Positions 18,207 to 25,672 of a stretch of DNA of 45,258 nucleotides are shown here, in pieces (the first letter of the stretch is position 1; every line of letters starts with the position of its first letter). A program made the translations under genes and the position numbers. This DNA is from CAZQGE01 sp964592815. GTDB taxonomy: Bacteria > Bacillota > Clostridia > Christensenellales > CAG-917. The stretch covers positions 1 to 45,258 of the forward strand of contig CAZQGE010000006.1 of the NCBI GenBank assembly GCA_964592815.1. Reading direction: 5' to 3'. Below the pieces are notes generated by a model. The model was given only the letters and a program-made list of their open reading frames with translations, ran no database searches and was not told the origin of the DNA.

Positions 18207-19298
18207 ATGCTTGTTTCCGTAATGGTAAAGCCTGTTTCTTGCGCTTGCAATATGGCTTGTGAATATTGTTTTTATAATTCGCTTGTCAAAGAACGGGAAA
18301 ATGCCGATTACGGAAAAATGAGCTATGATACCTTAAAGAATATTATAAAAAAAGGGCTCGAATTAGCTAGCGGAGATGATTTTTATTTGTCATTTCAAGG
18401 TGGAGAGCCATTGCTTGCAGGTTTAGAGTTTTTTAACACCGCTGAAAAATATCTAAAAACATTTAACCTAAAAAATAGCAACATAATTTTTGCCGTGCAA
18501 ACAAACGGTGTTTTAATCAATCAAGAATGGTGCGATTTTTTCAAGCGCAACAACTGTCTTGTAGGAGTTTCTTTGGATGGTGACAGACAAGCTAACACAT
18601 TGAGAGTTGACAAAAGTGGCGGGATTACGTTTGACAGAGTTTTAGACAATATTAGGTTGCTTAACTACAACAAAATTGAATTTAACGTGTTGACTGTCGT
18701 CACCAAATACGTTGCTCAAAACATAAACAGAATTTACAATTTTTTCAAAGGCGAGAATTTTAAGTATTTGCAGTTTACGCCGTGTTTGAAGCCTTATGGC
18801 AAACAATCTCTTGTAGGCGATATATATATGAGTGGACAGGAGTACGGAGATTTTCTTATTGAGCTTACAAAACTATATTTTGACGATTATATGAAAGGAA
18901 ATTACGTCAGCGTCAGACAACTTGACGGTTTTGTGCATTTGGCGGCGGGGAAACGCGCGTTTCAATGCGGAATGAACGGAACTTGTTCTTTGCAGTTTGT
19001 TGTCGAGGCAGATGGTAGCGTTTACCCTTGCGACTTTTTTGCGCTTGACGATTATTTGTTGGGCAACGTCAATGATATGAATTTTTTGGAACTTGCTTTA
19101 AGCAAAGTAGAAAAGAAATTTTTGGCAAAATCTTTGGAGATAAACGAAAAATGCAAAAAGTGCCAATATTGGGCGTTGTGCAAAAACGGTTGTATGCGTG
19201 AAAGGACGGACGTTGATAAATGTACTGCCTACAAAATGTACTTTTCAAAAATGTTGCCATACTTGCAATTTTTATCGCAAGGTATAGCCGATAATTAA
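18207..19298 (+). CDS. Anaerobic sulfatase-maturating enzyme (radical SAM/SPASM)
   Basis: 363 residues. The radical SAM cluster motif is C14-x3-C18-x2-C21 (CNMACEYCFY), SAM contacts include FQGGEPLL, and the C-terminal SPASM region supplies cysteines for two auxiliary clusters (FQCGMNGTCSLQ, YPCDFF, CKKCQYWALCKNGC, DKC). The enzyme oxidises the motif Cys or Ser of a sulfatase to formylglycine in the cytoplasm. The start is the ATG 1 nt after the sulfatase stop with AGAGG upstream. Position and the Ser-type partner make the substrate assignment strong. Confidence 0.92.
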   Translation: MLVSVMVKPVSCACNMACEYCFYNSLVKERENADYGKMSYDTLKNIIKKGLELASGDDFYLSFQGGEPLLAGLEFFNTAEKYLKTFNLKNSNIIFAVQTNGVLINQEWCDFFKRNNCLVGVSLDGDRQANTLRVDKSGGITFDRVLDNIRLLNYNKIEFNVLTVVTKYVAQNINRIYNFFKGENFKYLQFTPCLKPYGKQSLVGDIYMSGQEYGDFLIELTKLYFDDYMKGNYVSVRQLDGFVHLAAGKRAFQCGMNGTCSLQFVVEADGSVYPCDFFALDDYLLGNVNDMNFLELALSKVEKKFLAKSLEINEKCKKCQYWALCKNGCMRERTDVDKCTAYKMYFSKMLPYLQFLSQGIADN

Positions 19299-19333
19299 CA
19301 AGTCTGTTTTGAAACGTTGAGGGAAATGCTTTT

Positions 19334-19431
19334 ATGAAACAAACTAGACCAACTATACTATTTATTTTGGGTTAAGTTTTCTTATCTTGACATATCTATA
19401 TTTTTTGTTTGCATTTTGTAGGCAGCCTTAA
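19334..19431 (+). pseudogene. Possible frameshifted remnant of a small membrane protein gene
   Basis: An ATG with GAGGG 9-10 nt upstream opens 13 codons (MKQTRPTILFILG) and stops at 19373. Shifting frame at the GGG run near 19369 continues as GLSFLILTYLYFLFAFCRQP to a stop at 19429, giving a plausible membrane helix. Apart from this remnant and a 10-base assembly gap I see nothing in 19299-19593. Confidence 0.3.
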
Positions 19432-19550
19432 CAATGTTTGCGGTCTTGTCATTTATCATTTTAAGAAGTTATATTAAAACAATATGACAGTAAATAACTA
19501 ATCAGAAATCAACATAAAAAATTTTAGTTAAATAATTTATAAAATAAGAT

Positions 19551-19560
19551 NNNNNNNNNN
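19551..19560. other. Assembly gap (10 N)
   Basis: Ten undetermined bases between the maturase gene and the terminator of the next minus-strand gene; the true length may differ. Confidence 0.95.
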
Positions 19561-19593
19561 CTCTAAAAACCTTTTACATTAAAATTGACAATA

Positions 19594-19621
19594 AAAAATG
19601 CGTGTTTTTACACGCATTTTT
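19594..19621. terminator. Terminator of the first paralogue
   Basis: 11-bp stem (19594-19604 with 19611-19621) with A and T tracts that form part of the stem, 21 nt beyond the stop of the minus-strand gene. Confidence 0.8.
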
Positions 19622-19641
19622 ATGTAGATGATGTTTTAATT

Positions 19642-20070
19642 TTAGAATGCTTTTTTGCCGTAAATTGCTGTCATACCAATGCCAACAACTGCCAATGCTC
19701 CGCAAATTGCAACAATTACGATATTGCCAATGTTAAGAGCTTTTGTGTCAGAAGTAATTTTTGCTTCAAAAGCGTTAATGTTCCCTTCTTTGTTGGATTT
19801 TACAAGTGCCTCTTTTGCATTTGCTGTCAACTCAGTTTCTGTCTTGCTTTTGTCGTTCTTAGAAGAAATCTCAGTTACTACTTTATCAGAAAAGTATGCG
19901 ACCGAAGTTTTGACTTCATTTCCCAAAATGGTTGTCTTATAAGTATAAGGCGTGATAGTTGAATAAGGTCTTGCAGACAAGCCGATTGTCAACCCTGCAA
20001 ACAACAAAGTGAAGATGAGTGATACCATAAAAAGTCCTAAGCTTTTTTTAGATTTTTTAGATTTTGCCAT
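19642..20070 (-). CDS. Two-span membrane protein, ARPYSTI family, copy 1
   Basis: 142 residues from the ATG behind a GGAGG site. A basic start (MAKSKKSKKS) leads into a span at about 14-33, then the phrase GLSARPYSTITPYTYK, a polar domain of about 70 residues, and a second span near 115-138 ending in YGKKAF. It is a clear paralogue of the next gene: both keep T-I-G-L-x-A-R-P-Y-S-T-I-x-P-Y-x-Y-K just after the first span and end in a short KAF tail. I do not recognise the family and assign no function. It has its own promoter and terminator. Confidence 0.75.
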   Translation of the reverse strand: MAKSKKSKKSLGLFMVSLIFTLLFAGLTIGLSARPYSTITPYTYKTTILGNEVKTSVAYFSDKVVTEISSKNDKSKTETELTANAKEALVKSNKEGNINAFEAKITSDTKALNIGNIVIVAICGALAVVGIGMTAIYGKKAF

Positions 20071-20101
20071 ATATAACCTCCGTACTGTTTGTAATAAGTA
20101 T

Positions 20102-20129
20102 ATTATAAACATTATTCAAAGTATGTCAA
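20102..20129 (-). promoter_or_regulatory. Consensus promoter of paralogue 1
   Basis: On the minus strand: perfect TTGACA (20124-20129), 16-nt spacer, perfect TATAAT (20102-20107). Confidence 0.8.
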
Positions 20130-20224
20130 GATAAGGAAGGGTGTGTTAAAAAACTAACTATGCGACAAGTATGAAACATGAATGAACATAAAGTGTATAA
20201 AAATTTCAAAATAACAATAAAACA

Positions 20225-20245
20225 AGCCTACTTGAAAAGTAGGCT
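20225..20245 (-). terminator. Terminator of paralogue 2
   Basis: 9-bp stem (20225-20233 with 20237-20245), 3-nt loop, followed on the minus strand by a short T-rich stretch, 24 nt past the stop. Confidence 0.65.
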
Positions 20246-20269
20246 CTCTGTATGAGTATGTTTTATTAT

Positions 20270-20722
20270 TTATTTTTTGAATGCTTTAATTCCAAAAAAC
20301 ACCGTGCCACTAATTCCAGCAACAGCGAAAATTGCAAACAAGAAAACAAAAATGAAGTTGCCAACGTTTCTAAGTTCTAAGGTTGTCGGGATTCCATTTA
20401 TATTAAACGCAATACGAGTATTTGATGTGAAAGCATCAAGCGCGCCCGCTTCATTATGTTCAAGGTAATTCTTTTCAGACATTGGGAAAATATAATTACC
20501 GTTTTCATTGCCTTGTTGCCAAACGACCTTTATTCCTTCATCAGTAAAATATGTTTTCACTTCAAGTTCTTTTGCTTTATCCTTGTAAACGTACGGCATT
20601 ATAGTCGAGTAAGGACGTGCAGCCAATCCAATTGTTAAACAAATAAATAGCACGGTCAAAGCCAAGCATACTCCAAAAATGAGTTGCTGTTTTTGTAATT
20701 TTGAAAATTTTGCTTTTGTCAT
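20270..20722 (-). CDS. Two-span membrane protein, ARPYSTI family, copy 2
   Basis: 150 residues from the Met behind a GGAGAG site. Layout matches copy 1: basic start, a span at about 16-35, then GLAARPYSTIMPYVYK, a polar domain (35-115), and a second span at about 120-143 ending in KAFKK. Outside the shared motif the middle domains differ strongly, so the copies are old or fast evolving. The conserved RPYSTI-PY-YK block next to the membrane may be the functional element. Confidence 0.75.
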   Translation of the reverse strand: MTKAKFSKLQKQQLIFGVCLALTVLFICLTIGLAARPYSTIMPYVYKDKAKELEVKTYFTDEGIKVVWQQGNENGNYIFPMSEKNYLEHNEAGALDAFTSNTRIAFNINGIPTTLELRNVGNFIFVFLFAIFAVAGISGTVFFGIKAFKK

Positions 20723-20753
20723 AATTCTCTCCACAGTACTGAGTACATAGTAA

Positions 20754-20782
20754 ATTATATATTAGCTTTTTGCCTCTGTCAA
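20754..20782 (-). promoter_or_regulatory. Consensus promoter of paralogue 2
   Basis: On the minus strand: perfect TTGACA (20777-20782), 17-nt spacer, perfect TATAAT (20754-20759). Between it and the gene is the small palindrome GTAC-TGA-GTAC (about 20736-20746). Confidence 0.82.
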
Positions 20783-20945
20783 TACAGCAAATTGATTATA
20801 TGATGCATATAATTAGGTTTCTAATAAATAAAACAAAATATTTTCACAAAATACCAACAAAAGACAAAATAATTTTGAAGAATTAGAAAAACTTAACAAC
20901 ATAAACTATTTTTTTAATGTTTACATTCTTGTTTGCTTAAAATGA

Positions 20946-20973
20946 TTGGAAAATTTATTTTTTGTGCTATACT
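20946..20973 (+). promoter_or_regulatory. Promoter of the GPH transporter gene
   Basis: TTGGAA (20946-20951), 16-nt spacer, TATACT (20968-20973), 32 nt before the ATG, which has a GGGAG site. Confidence 0.55.
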
Positions 20974-21005
20974 CTTAAAGTATATAACTGTTCGGGAGAA
21001 ACACT

Positions 21006-22667
21006 ATGGGAAAAGTTAAAAATCTTGCACTCACTGTAAAAGGCATGTGGAATAAGCCATTGGAAGGCAAATTCCTTTGCATCAAAGAAATAGGTGCGTT
21101 GGGGCTATATGCACTTAGCACAAGTTCGTTCTACAATTTGATGCTTTTTTATTTGGTAACGATTATTTTTATTCCATATTATTACAATATTGAGTCGATA
21201 CACGCATACATAATTTTGATTTTGGGTAACGCCCTAAATATGATGTTGCAACCAGTTATCGGCAATGCTATGGAAAAAACTAAGACAAAAATCGGTAGAT
21301 ATAAGCCTTATGTTTTGGGATTGTTGCCGTTTTTGATTGTTTGCACCATTCTTGCAACACTTGTTCCTCAAGGACTAAATGAAACGGAAAACATCATTTA
21401 CGCTTACTGTACTTGCGTTCCTTCAATATTTTTGACATCGTTTGCCTTTAATATGTATCAGACTATGCCTACCGTCATCACGCCAAATTCGCAGGAACGT
21501 GACGACGTTATGACGCCTATTGGCTTGATTTTCGGACTTGCACCTTCAATTATGACTTTGATAATTGGGCCTATCCGTTCAGCTTTTGCTGGGCGTGAGT
21601 ATTGGGCAATTCGTTTGCTTGGTATTATTGTTGCAATCGTCGGCGGTTTGGGTATGTTGTTCATCTTGCGTTTGAGAGAGCGTGTCGTTCAAGTGGACGT
21701 AAGAAACGAGGATGCAGATATTTCAATGGGCAAAGCTGTCAAAATGCTTGCAAAAAATAAACCGTTGATGATTATGAGCTTTGCATTATGCTTAGGTTCG
21801 TTGAGAGAGTTTTGGAGATATTTTCAACAATTCTTTGCTCAAACAAGATTCTCAGCAGATATAAACTTGGCTTTGGACGTTATGGGTGTTCCTATGACGG
21901 TTATGGCGTTAGGTTGCACAATAGCAATGCTTGTTATGCCAATTTTAACACGTAAACTTAACAAAAACGCGGTTATCATAATCTTGACAGCGTTCAACTT
22001 TGTTTGCTGTTTGATTGCAGGACTTATTGGTTTCCAAAATGTTCCAATTGGTATCTTATCGATTGTAGAACAAACCATATTATTCTTGGTTGCGTCAATA
22101 GGAAACGGTGTCGTTGTTATGATACCTATGTTGATTGGCGACATTGCGGACTATCAGCAGTCAATTTCAGGAAAACGATTGGAAGGACACATTCAAAACT
22201 TTTTGATTACAATTCCGCTTTTGTTCTCCCAAGTCGTAATGCTTGGTTTATCTTTTTGGCAAAAGGCTATTGGTTTTGAACCCAAAGATTATTCAACAGA
22301 CGTTATGGTCCCATTGCCTGACGGTTCTTTGCCTGCATATTCCGCAACTCAGCAAGGAATTGCAAACCAATGGTTTAATATAGTTTGCATTATCTGTGCA
22401 ATAAGTTCGGCACTTATGATGTTTGTCTTGTTCTTCTATCCGCTTTCAAAGAAAAAGCATCAAGAAGCCGTTGACAAAATTGCGATTATGAACGGCAAAA
22501 CACCCTCAGATGGCATTGAAGACATAGAAAATATAGATGCTGCTGCAAATGATGCAATCATCAAAGCTGATTTTGTTGGCGAAACGATGTCGGAAGATTT
22601 GTCGGAAAAATTAGAAGATAGTATTGACTGTTGCAAAGAAAAATGCGAAACAGATGACAAAAAATAA
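21006..22667 (+). CDS. GPH family (MelB-like) sugar:cation symporter
   Basis: 553 residues with about 12 membrane spans. The glycoside-pentoside-hexuronide family motif between spans 2 and 3 is present (KIGRYKPYVLG, residues 95-105), as is the second-half loop with IGDIADY (near 379), equivalent to the family's conserved DxxDY-like phrase. It should import a glycoside or uronide with Na+ or H+. The N-terminal 25 residues and an acidic C-terminal tail of about 60 residues (two CC/C-rich spots: DCCKEKC) exceed the usual 450-480 residue length. It is transcribed alone, between its own promoter and terminator. The sugar is not deducible; the neighbourhood suggests a host-glycan breakdown product. 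Confidence 0.85.
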   Translation: MGKVKNLALTVKGMWNKPLEGKFLCIKEIGALGLYALSTSSFYNLMLFYLVTIIFIPYYYNIESIHAYIILILGNALNMMLQPVIGNAMEKTKTKIGRYKPYVLGLLPFLIVCTILATLVPQGLNETENIIYAYCTCVPSIFLTSFAFNMYQTMPTVITPNSQERDDVMTPIGLIFGLAPSIMTLIIGPIRSAFAGREYWAIRLLGIIVAIVGGLGMLFILRLRERVVQVDVRNEDADISMGKAVKMLAKNKPLMIMSFALCLGSLREFWRYFQQFFAQTRFSADINLALDVMGVPMTVMALGCTIAMLVMPILTRKLNKNAVIIILTAFNFVCCLIAGLIGFQNVPIGILSIVEQTILFLVASIGNGVVVMIPMLIGDIADYQQSISGKRLEGHIQNFLITIPLLFSQVVMLGLSFWQKAIGFEPKDYSTDVMVPLPDGSLPAYSATQQGIANQWFNIVCIICAISSALMMFVLFFYPLSKKKHQEAVDKIAIMNGKTPSDGIEDIENIDAAANDAIIKADFVGETMSEDLSEKLEDSIDCCKEKCETDDKK

Positions 22668-22688
22668 GCATTGTAAAAATTGATTGAG

Positions 22689-22718
22689 AACGGCAGATTG
22701 AAAAATCTGCCGTTTTTT
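22689..22718 (+). terminator. Terminator of the GPH transporter gene
   Basis: Perfect 11-bp stem (22689-22699 with 22704-22714), GAAA loop and six T, 22 nt after the stop. Confidence 0.9.
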
Positions 22719-22747
22719 CAAACATTAGGTTATTATGCTCTTGCTAT

Positions 22748-22780
22748 TAGTTTCAATAGCATAAAATTTGATTGAAACTA
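22748..22780. repeat. 10-bp perfect inverted repeat at the array edge
   Basis: TAGTTTCAAT (22748-22757) and ATTGAAACTA (22771-22780) separated by 13 nt. The right arm coincides with the decayed start of the first array unit. Confidence 0.5.
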
Positions 22781-22913
22781 TAAAAATTGAACCTACTTTG
22801 TAAGTAGAAGGTTCAAACGAGTTTACGGAATAAAAAAGAGTATGCAGTTAAACATACCCTTATTTGTGGCAGGAGCTATAGGAATTGAACCTACTTTGTA
22901 AGTAGAAGGTTCA

Positions 22914-23013
22914 NNNNNNNNNNNNNNNNNNNNNNNNNNNNNNNNNNNNNNNNNNNNNNNNNNNNNNNNNNNNNNNNNNNNNNNNNNNNNNNNNNNNNNN
23001 NNNNNNNNNNNNN
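22914..23013. other. Assembly gap (100 N) inside the tandem array
   Basis: Exactly 100 N, a usual placeholder for unknown length, placed within near-identical repeat units. The real copy number is therefore unknown. Confidence 0.95.
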
Positions 23014-23104
23014 GTATGCAGTTAAACATACTCTTATTTGTGGCAGGAGCTATAGGAATTGAACCTACTTTGTAAGTAGAAGGTTCAAACGAGTTTATGG
23101 AATG

Positions 23105-23132
23105 AAAAAAGAGTATGCAGTTAAACATACTC
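23105..23132 (-). terminator. tRNA-Gln terminator
   Basis: Minus strand: GAGTATG stem (23126-23132 with 23111-23117), 8-nt loop, then six T (23105-23110), starting 8 nt after the encoded CCA. The same hairpin is present in the other array units; in the first unit one stem base is changed. Confidence 0.8.
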
Positions 23133-23139
23133 TTATTTG

Positions 23140-23213
23140 TGGCAGGAGCTATAGGAATTGAACCTACACCATAGGAGTCAGAGGCCTATGTGCTACCACT
23201 ACACCAAGCTCCA
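23140..23213 (-). tRNA. tRNA-Gln (anticodon CUG)
   Basis: 74 nt including encoded CCA. Acceptor stem pairs 2-7 with 66-71, but the 1-72 pair is U-U, in keeping with the weak first pair of glutamine tRNAs. The D arm is GUG(U) with (G)CAC and loop AGTGGTA. The anticodon loop is C-U-C-U-G-A-C with U33 and A37, reading CAG codons; the pair under the loop (31-39) is a C-U mismatch. The T arm is GTAGG-TTCAATT-CCTAT with discriminator G73. The two mismatches keep the call below certainty, but the promoter and terminator fit an expressed gene. Confidence 0.85.
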
Positions 23214-23224
23214 ACGATACGGGT

Positions 23225-23253
23225 ATTATAAATCATTAAAGATTGTTTGGCAA
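23225..23253 (-). promoter_or_regulatory. tRNA-Gln promoter
   Basis: On the minus strand: TTGCCA (23248-23253), 17-nt spacer, perfect TATAAT (23225-23230), 11 nt before the mature 5' end. Confidence 0.75.
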
Positions 23254-23365
23254 ATAATTAGCCATATTTTAACTTTGAAAAAAAATTTCGAAAATTTGTG
23301 TAACCTTTTGTGTATCTATGCGTTTATTGAATGTAACACAAAAAAACAAAAAATGGAGAAAAAAT

Positions 23366-24214
23366 ATGAAAGAGAGATTTAAACGTTACCTTGAAAGAGA
23401 ATTTAGAGCTATTGCTCCCACAGAGGCGGCAATGGACTATCGCAAACAAATGCTGAAAGCGTTGCTCGACCGCGCACAAGAATTACGCATAAAGGGCATT
23501 CAAGATGAAGAACTTATTTATGATATGTGCATAGATGAGCTGGGCGATTTTAGACAAACATTGCTTGACTTTGAGGCAAAGGAAATTAAGACACATCAAA
23601 CAAAACGTAAAATCAGTTTTGGTGCAACTTTGGCAGTAGCTACAATGTTGGCTTTGACGGCAACATATCTTATTGTTGGCTTGGCGGCTGGAATTTGGCA
23701 CCCCACTTGGTTGATTATGGTTGGCGGAATTTTTGCTGGCATAGTTATTGCAAGCGGATTTGTTATTGCAAAATTAGTCAGCAAAAAGAAGAAAGTTTCT
23801 TTGGTAAGACTGTTTGTTATGATTGATGAAGTCCTGTTTACAGTATTTCTCTTTTTGGTGCTGCAACTCGTTTTCAATATCAACGGTTCTTGGCAAGCGT
23901 TTATTGTAATGCCGATATTGCTCCTGGGCGTTGATACAGCATTGGCATTTGGCTTAAACGACAAACTCAAACTTGTTGAATTACCAATCTTTGTTGAAGT
24001 TTTCTGTGTATTGCTTTACGTGTTGTTGGGTTTGAACGTAGGTATATGGCATCCAGGTTGGATACTTTGCTTAGGCGGTGTATTGTTTGCCGCAATTGAG
24101 CTTGCTGTTGTCGTATTTAATAAGAACAAAAAAGGTGAAGCAAAAGAGAAAAAGCAAATAAACGATAAATACAAAAAAACTGACGAACAATTCTACACAG
24201 AGTGGGATGACTAA
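23366..24214 (+). CDS. Membrane protein with HAAS/DUF1700-like N-terminal domain
   Basis: 282 residues from the ATG behind TGGAG. Residues 1-70 are a soluble helical region (ERFKRYLEREFRAI ... ELIYDMCIDELGDF) like the HAAS or permease-prefix domains that often pair with PadR regulators. Then come six hydrophobic segments that look like three two-helix repeats: VGLAAGIWHPTWLIMVGGIF, VLQLVFNINGSWQAFIV and LGLNVGIWHPGWILCLGGVLF share G-I-W-H-P/S-W positions. The tail is charged (EKKQINDKYKKTDEQFY). The acyltransferase-like gene starts 14 nt downstream, so they are likely co-transcribed. No PadR gene is adjacent. Confidence 0.7.
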   Translation: MKERFKRYLEREFRAIAPTEAAMDYRKQMLKALLDRAQELRIKGIQDEELIYDMCIDELGDFRQTLLDFEAKEIKTHQTKRKISFGATLAVATMLALTATYLIVGLAAGIWHPTWLIMVGGIFAGIVIASGFVIAKLVSKKKKVSLVRLFVMIDEVLFTVFLFLVLQLVFNINGSWQAFIVMPILLLGVDTALAFGLNDKLKLVELPIFVEVFCVLLYVLLGLNVGIWHPGWILCLGGVLFAAIELAVVVFNKNKKGEAKEKKQINDKYKKTDEQFYTEWDD

Positions 24215-24228
24215 TATTAAGGTGAATT

Positions 24229-25533
24229 ATGGCAGAAATTATTAAAGCTGAGCTTTGGGATAAGATGCAATATCTTTTTAGAAACTTTTACGACAGAATG
24301 GTGCATTGCGTCTTATACTATGACGCTCCGATAGATATAAACGTTCTGAAACAAGTGCTTATTTGGACGACTGAAAAAGTGCCGATTCTGCACAGTAGTT
24401 TTCACGGTAATATTGTTGAGCCATACTGGGAAGAAGAAAAGTATGCCATTGATGATATCTTGACCGTAAAACTTGACAGTCAAGATATGGAAAAGGATAT
24501 AAACGACTTGATATATCAAAGCATACCTGTTGAAAGCAACGTGCAATTCAAGTTTGGCGTATTTAGTCAAAACGGAAAATGGGCTATGGCTATGATTGTC
24601 AACCATATGTGCTTTGACGGTGGCGACTTCAAATACTTTATCAAAAAGTTGGCTGAAAACTACAACAAATTGTTGAAGGGTGACAGGGGCTTGACCATAA
24701 AGCAAGGCAGCAGAAGTTACGATGCGGTTTACAGCAAGCTCACTCCTGAGGAATCGGAGGTTGCGAAAAAACTTTATAAGAATATAAGCGCAGTCAAAGA
24801 CGAGCATAAGTTCCCGTTTTCGCCTTCAGAAGCTGGGGACGCAACTATGATAAATAGACGTAAAGTCCCAGCGGATATATTCAACCAATTTAAGACAATT
24901 GGCAAAAAAATGGACGTTACAATAAACGACTTGATGCTTACGTTCTATATAAGGGCATTGTATCAAATTGGAATGTACGAACCAGACCAATCGTTGGCAA
25001 TTCCTTGTATGGTTGATTTGCGCCGTCACATTGATAATGCAGAAGAGAATACGGGATTGACAAATCACACAGGCTTTATGGTATGCAACGTGGAAAAAAG
25101 AGGCGAAACCATAAATGATACGTTGATTGAGGTTTTGCGTACTGTTAGAAAGAGCAAGGACGACCCGTATATGGGGCTTTACAGTTTGCCACTTCTAAAA
25201 CTTGCTTATGCGATATTCCCTTATATCATAAGCGAAACAGCAATAAAAATAGGATACCTCAACCCGCTTATCGGAATGAGCAACATAGGAATATTAGATG
25301 ACAAATTATTGAAGTTTGGCGAAAGCAACGCAATTGATGGTTGGATGACGGGCGGTGTTAAATATAAGCCATATATGCAACTTGCGCTTACCACTATGCG
25401 TGGTGAAATTACGATGACCATTGCAATTCGAGGAAATCAAAAAGATAAAGAAATTGCAGACAAATTCTTTGATTATATTTTGAATAATATGAAAGAATTT
25501 ATTGAAACAAATAACTATCGATTAGAAAATTAA
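24229..25533 (+). CDS. CAT-fold acyltransferase or condensation-domain-like protein
   Basis: 434 residues, ribosome site AAGGTG. The N-terminal half carries the active-site motif of the chloramphenicol acetyltransferase / condensation-domain superfamily, H126-M-C-F-D130-G (VNHMCFDGGD), with the usual preceding strand (WAMAMIVNHM). The C-terminal half has the PCMVDLRRH and GMSNIGIL phrases seen in alcohol acyltransferase and WS/DGAT-like relatives. Such enzymes move acyl groups onto OH or NH2 acceptors. No carrier protein or NRPS gene is near, so a lipid or cell-surface acylation role is more likely than peptide synthesis. The acceptor is unknown. Confidence 0.7.
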   Translation: MAEIIKAELWDKMQYLFRNFYDRMVHCVLYYDAPIDINVLKQVLIWTTEKVPILHSSFHGNIVEPYWEEEKYAIDDILTVKLDSQDMEKDINDLIYQSIPVESNVQFKFGVFSQNGKWAMAMIVNHMCFDGGDFKYFIKKLAENYNKLLKGDRGLTIKQGSRSYDAVYSKLTPEESEVAKKLYKNISAVKDEHKFPFSPSEAGDATMINRRKVPADIFNQFKTIGKKMDVTINDLMLTFYIRALYQIGMYEPDQSLAIPCMVDLRRHIDNAEENTGLTNHTGFMVCNVEKRGETINDTLIEVLRTVRKSKDDPYMGLYSLPLLKLAYAIFPYIISETAIKIGYLNPLIGMSNIGILDDKLLKFGESNAIDGWMTGGVKYKPYMQLALTTMRGEITMTIAIRGNQKDKEIADKFFDYILNNMKEFIETNNYRLEN

Positions 25534-25562
25534 CTTCTAATCACTGTTTATAATCCCTCTCC

Positions 25563-25594
25563 GAGAAATGCGCTACTTTCAGGGCGCATTTCTC
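25563..25594. other. Perfect 11-bp hairpin without a T tract
   Basis: GAGAAATGCGC (25563-25573) pairs with 25584-25594 around a 10-nt loop. It lies 30 nt past the acyltransferase stop; the terminator proper is probably the next hairpin. Confidence 0.6.
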
Positions 25595-25599
25595 ATATA

Positions 25600-25630
25600 A
25601 AAAAACAAGCGATAATTGCGCTCGTTTTTT
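25600..25630. terminator. Bidirectional terminator
   Basis: 12-bp stem with one A-C mismatch (25600-25611 with 25619-25630), with A6 and T6 ends, between the convergent acyltransferase and PH-domain genes. Confidence 0.7.
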
Positions 25631-25672
25631 AAGTCGGATAACAACTCGCATAACTTTGCGTAAGTTCTAAAC

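Larger units (their letters stand above)
22769..23139 (-). repeat. Tandem array of about 99-bp units carrying the tRNA-Gln 3' end
   Basis: Each unit, read on the minus strand, contains 28 nt identical to the adjacent tRNA from the first T-stem base through CCA, then a hairpin terminator with T6, then a spacer of about 45 nt. Unit starts on the plus strand are 22769 (decayed 5' part, 98 bp), 22867 (runs into the gap), one mostly hidden in the N run whose end shows at 23014-23040, and 23041 (99 bp, complete). The true tRNA gene follows at 23140. The units that can be compared differ by a few bases. No protein gene is present in 22668-23139. Confidence 0.85.

Noticed and set aside
22823..23128. 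Minus-strand reading frame through the array and the N run
   Set aside because: It is open only because the N bases contain no stop; it consists of repeat units and has no ribosome site.
22769..23213. Regularly spaced repeats resembling a CRISPR array
   Set aside because: The whole 99-bp unit is repeated, with no unique spacers, and the repeat contains a tRNA 3' end and a terminator. No cas gene is present.
24313..24807. 164-codon minus-strand frame
   Set aside because: It lies entirely opposite the acyltransferase-like gene, has no ribosome site and shows no protein-like pattern.
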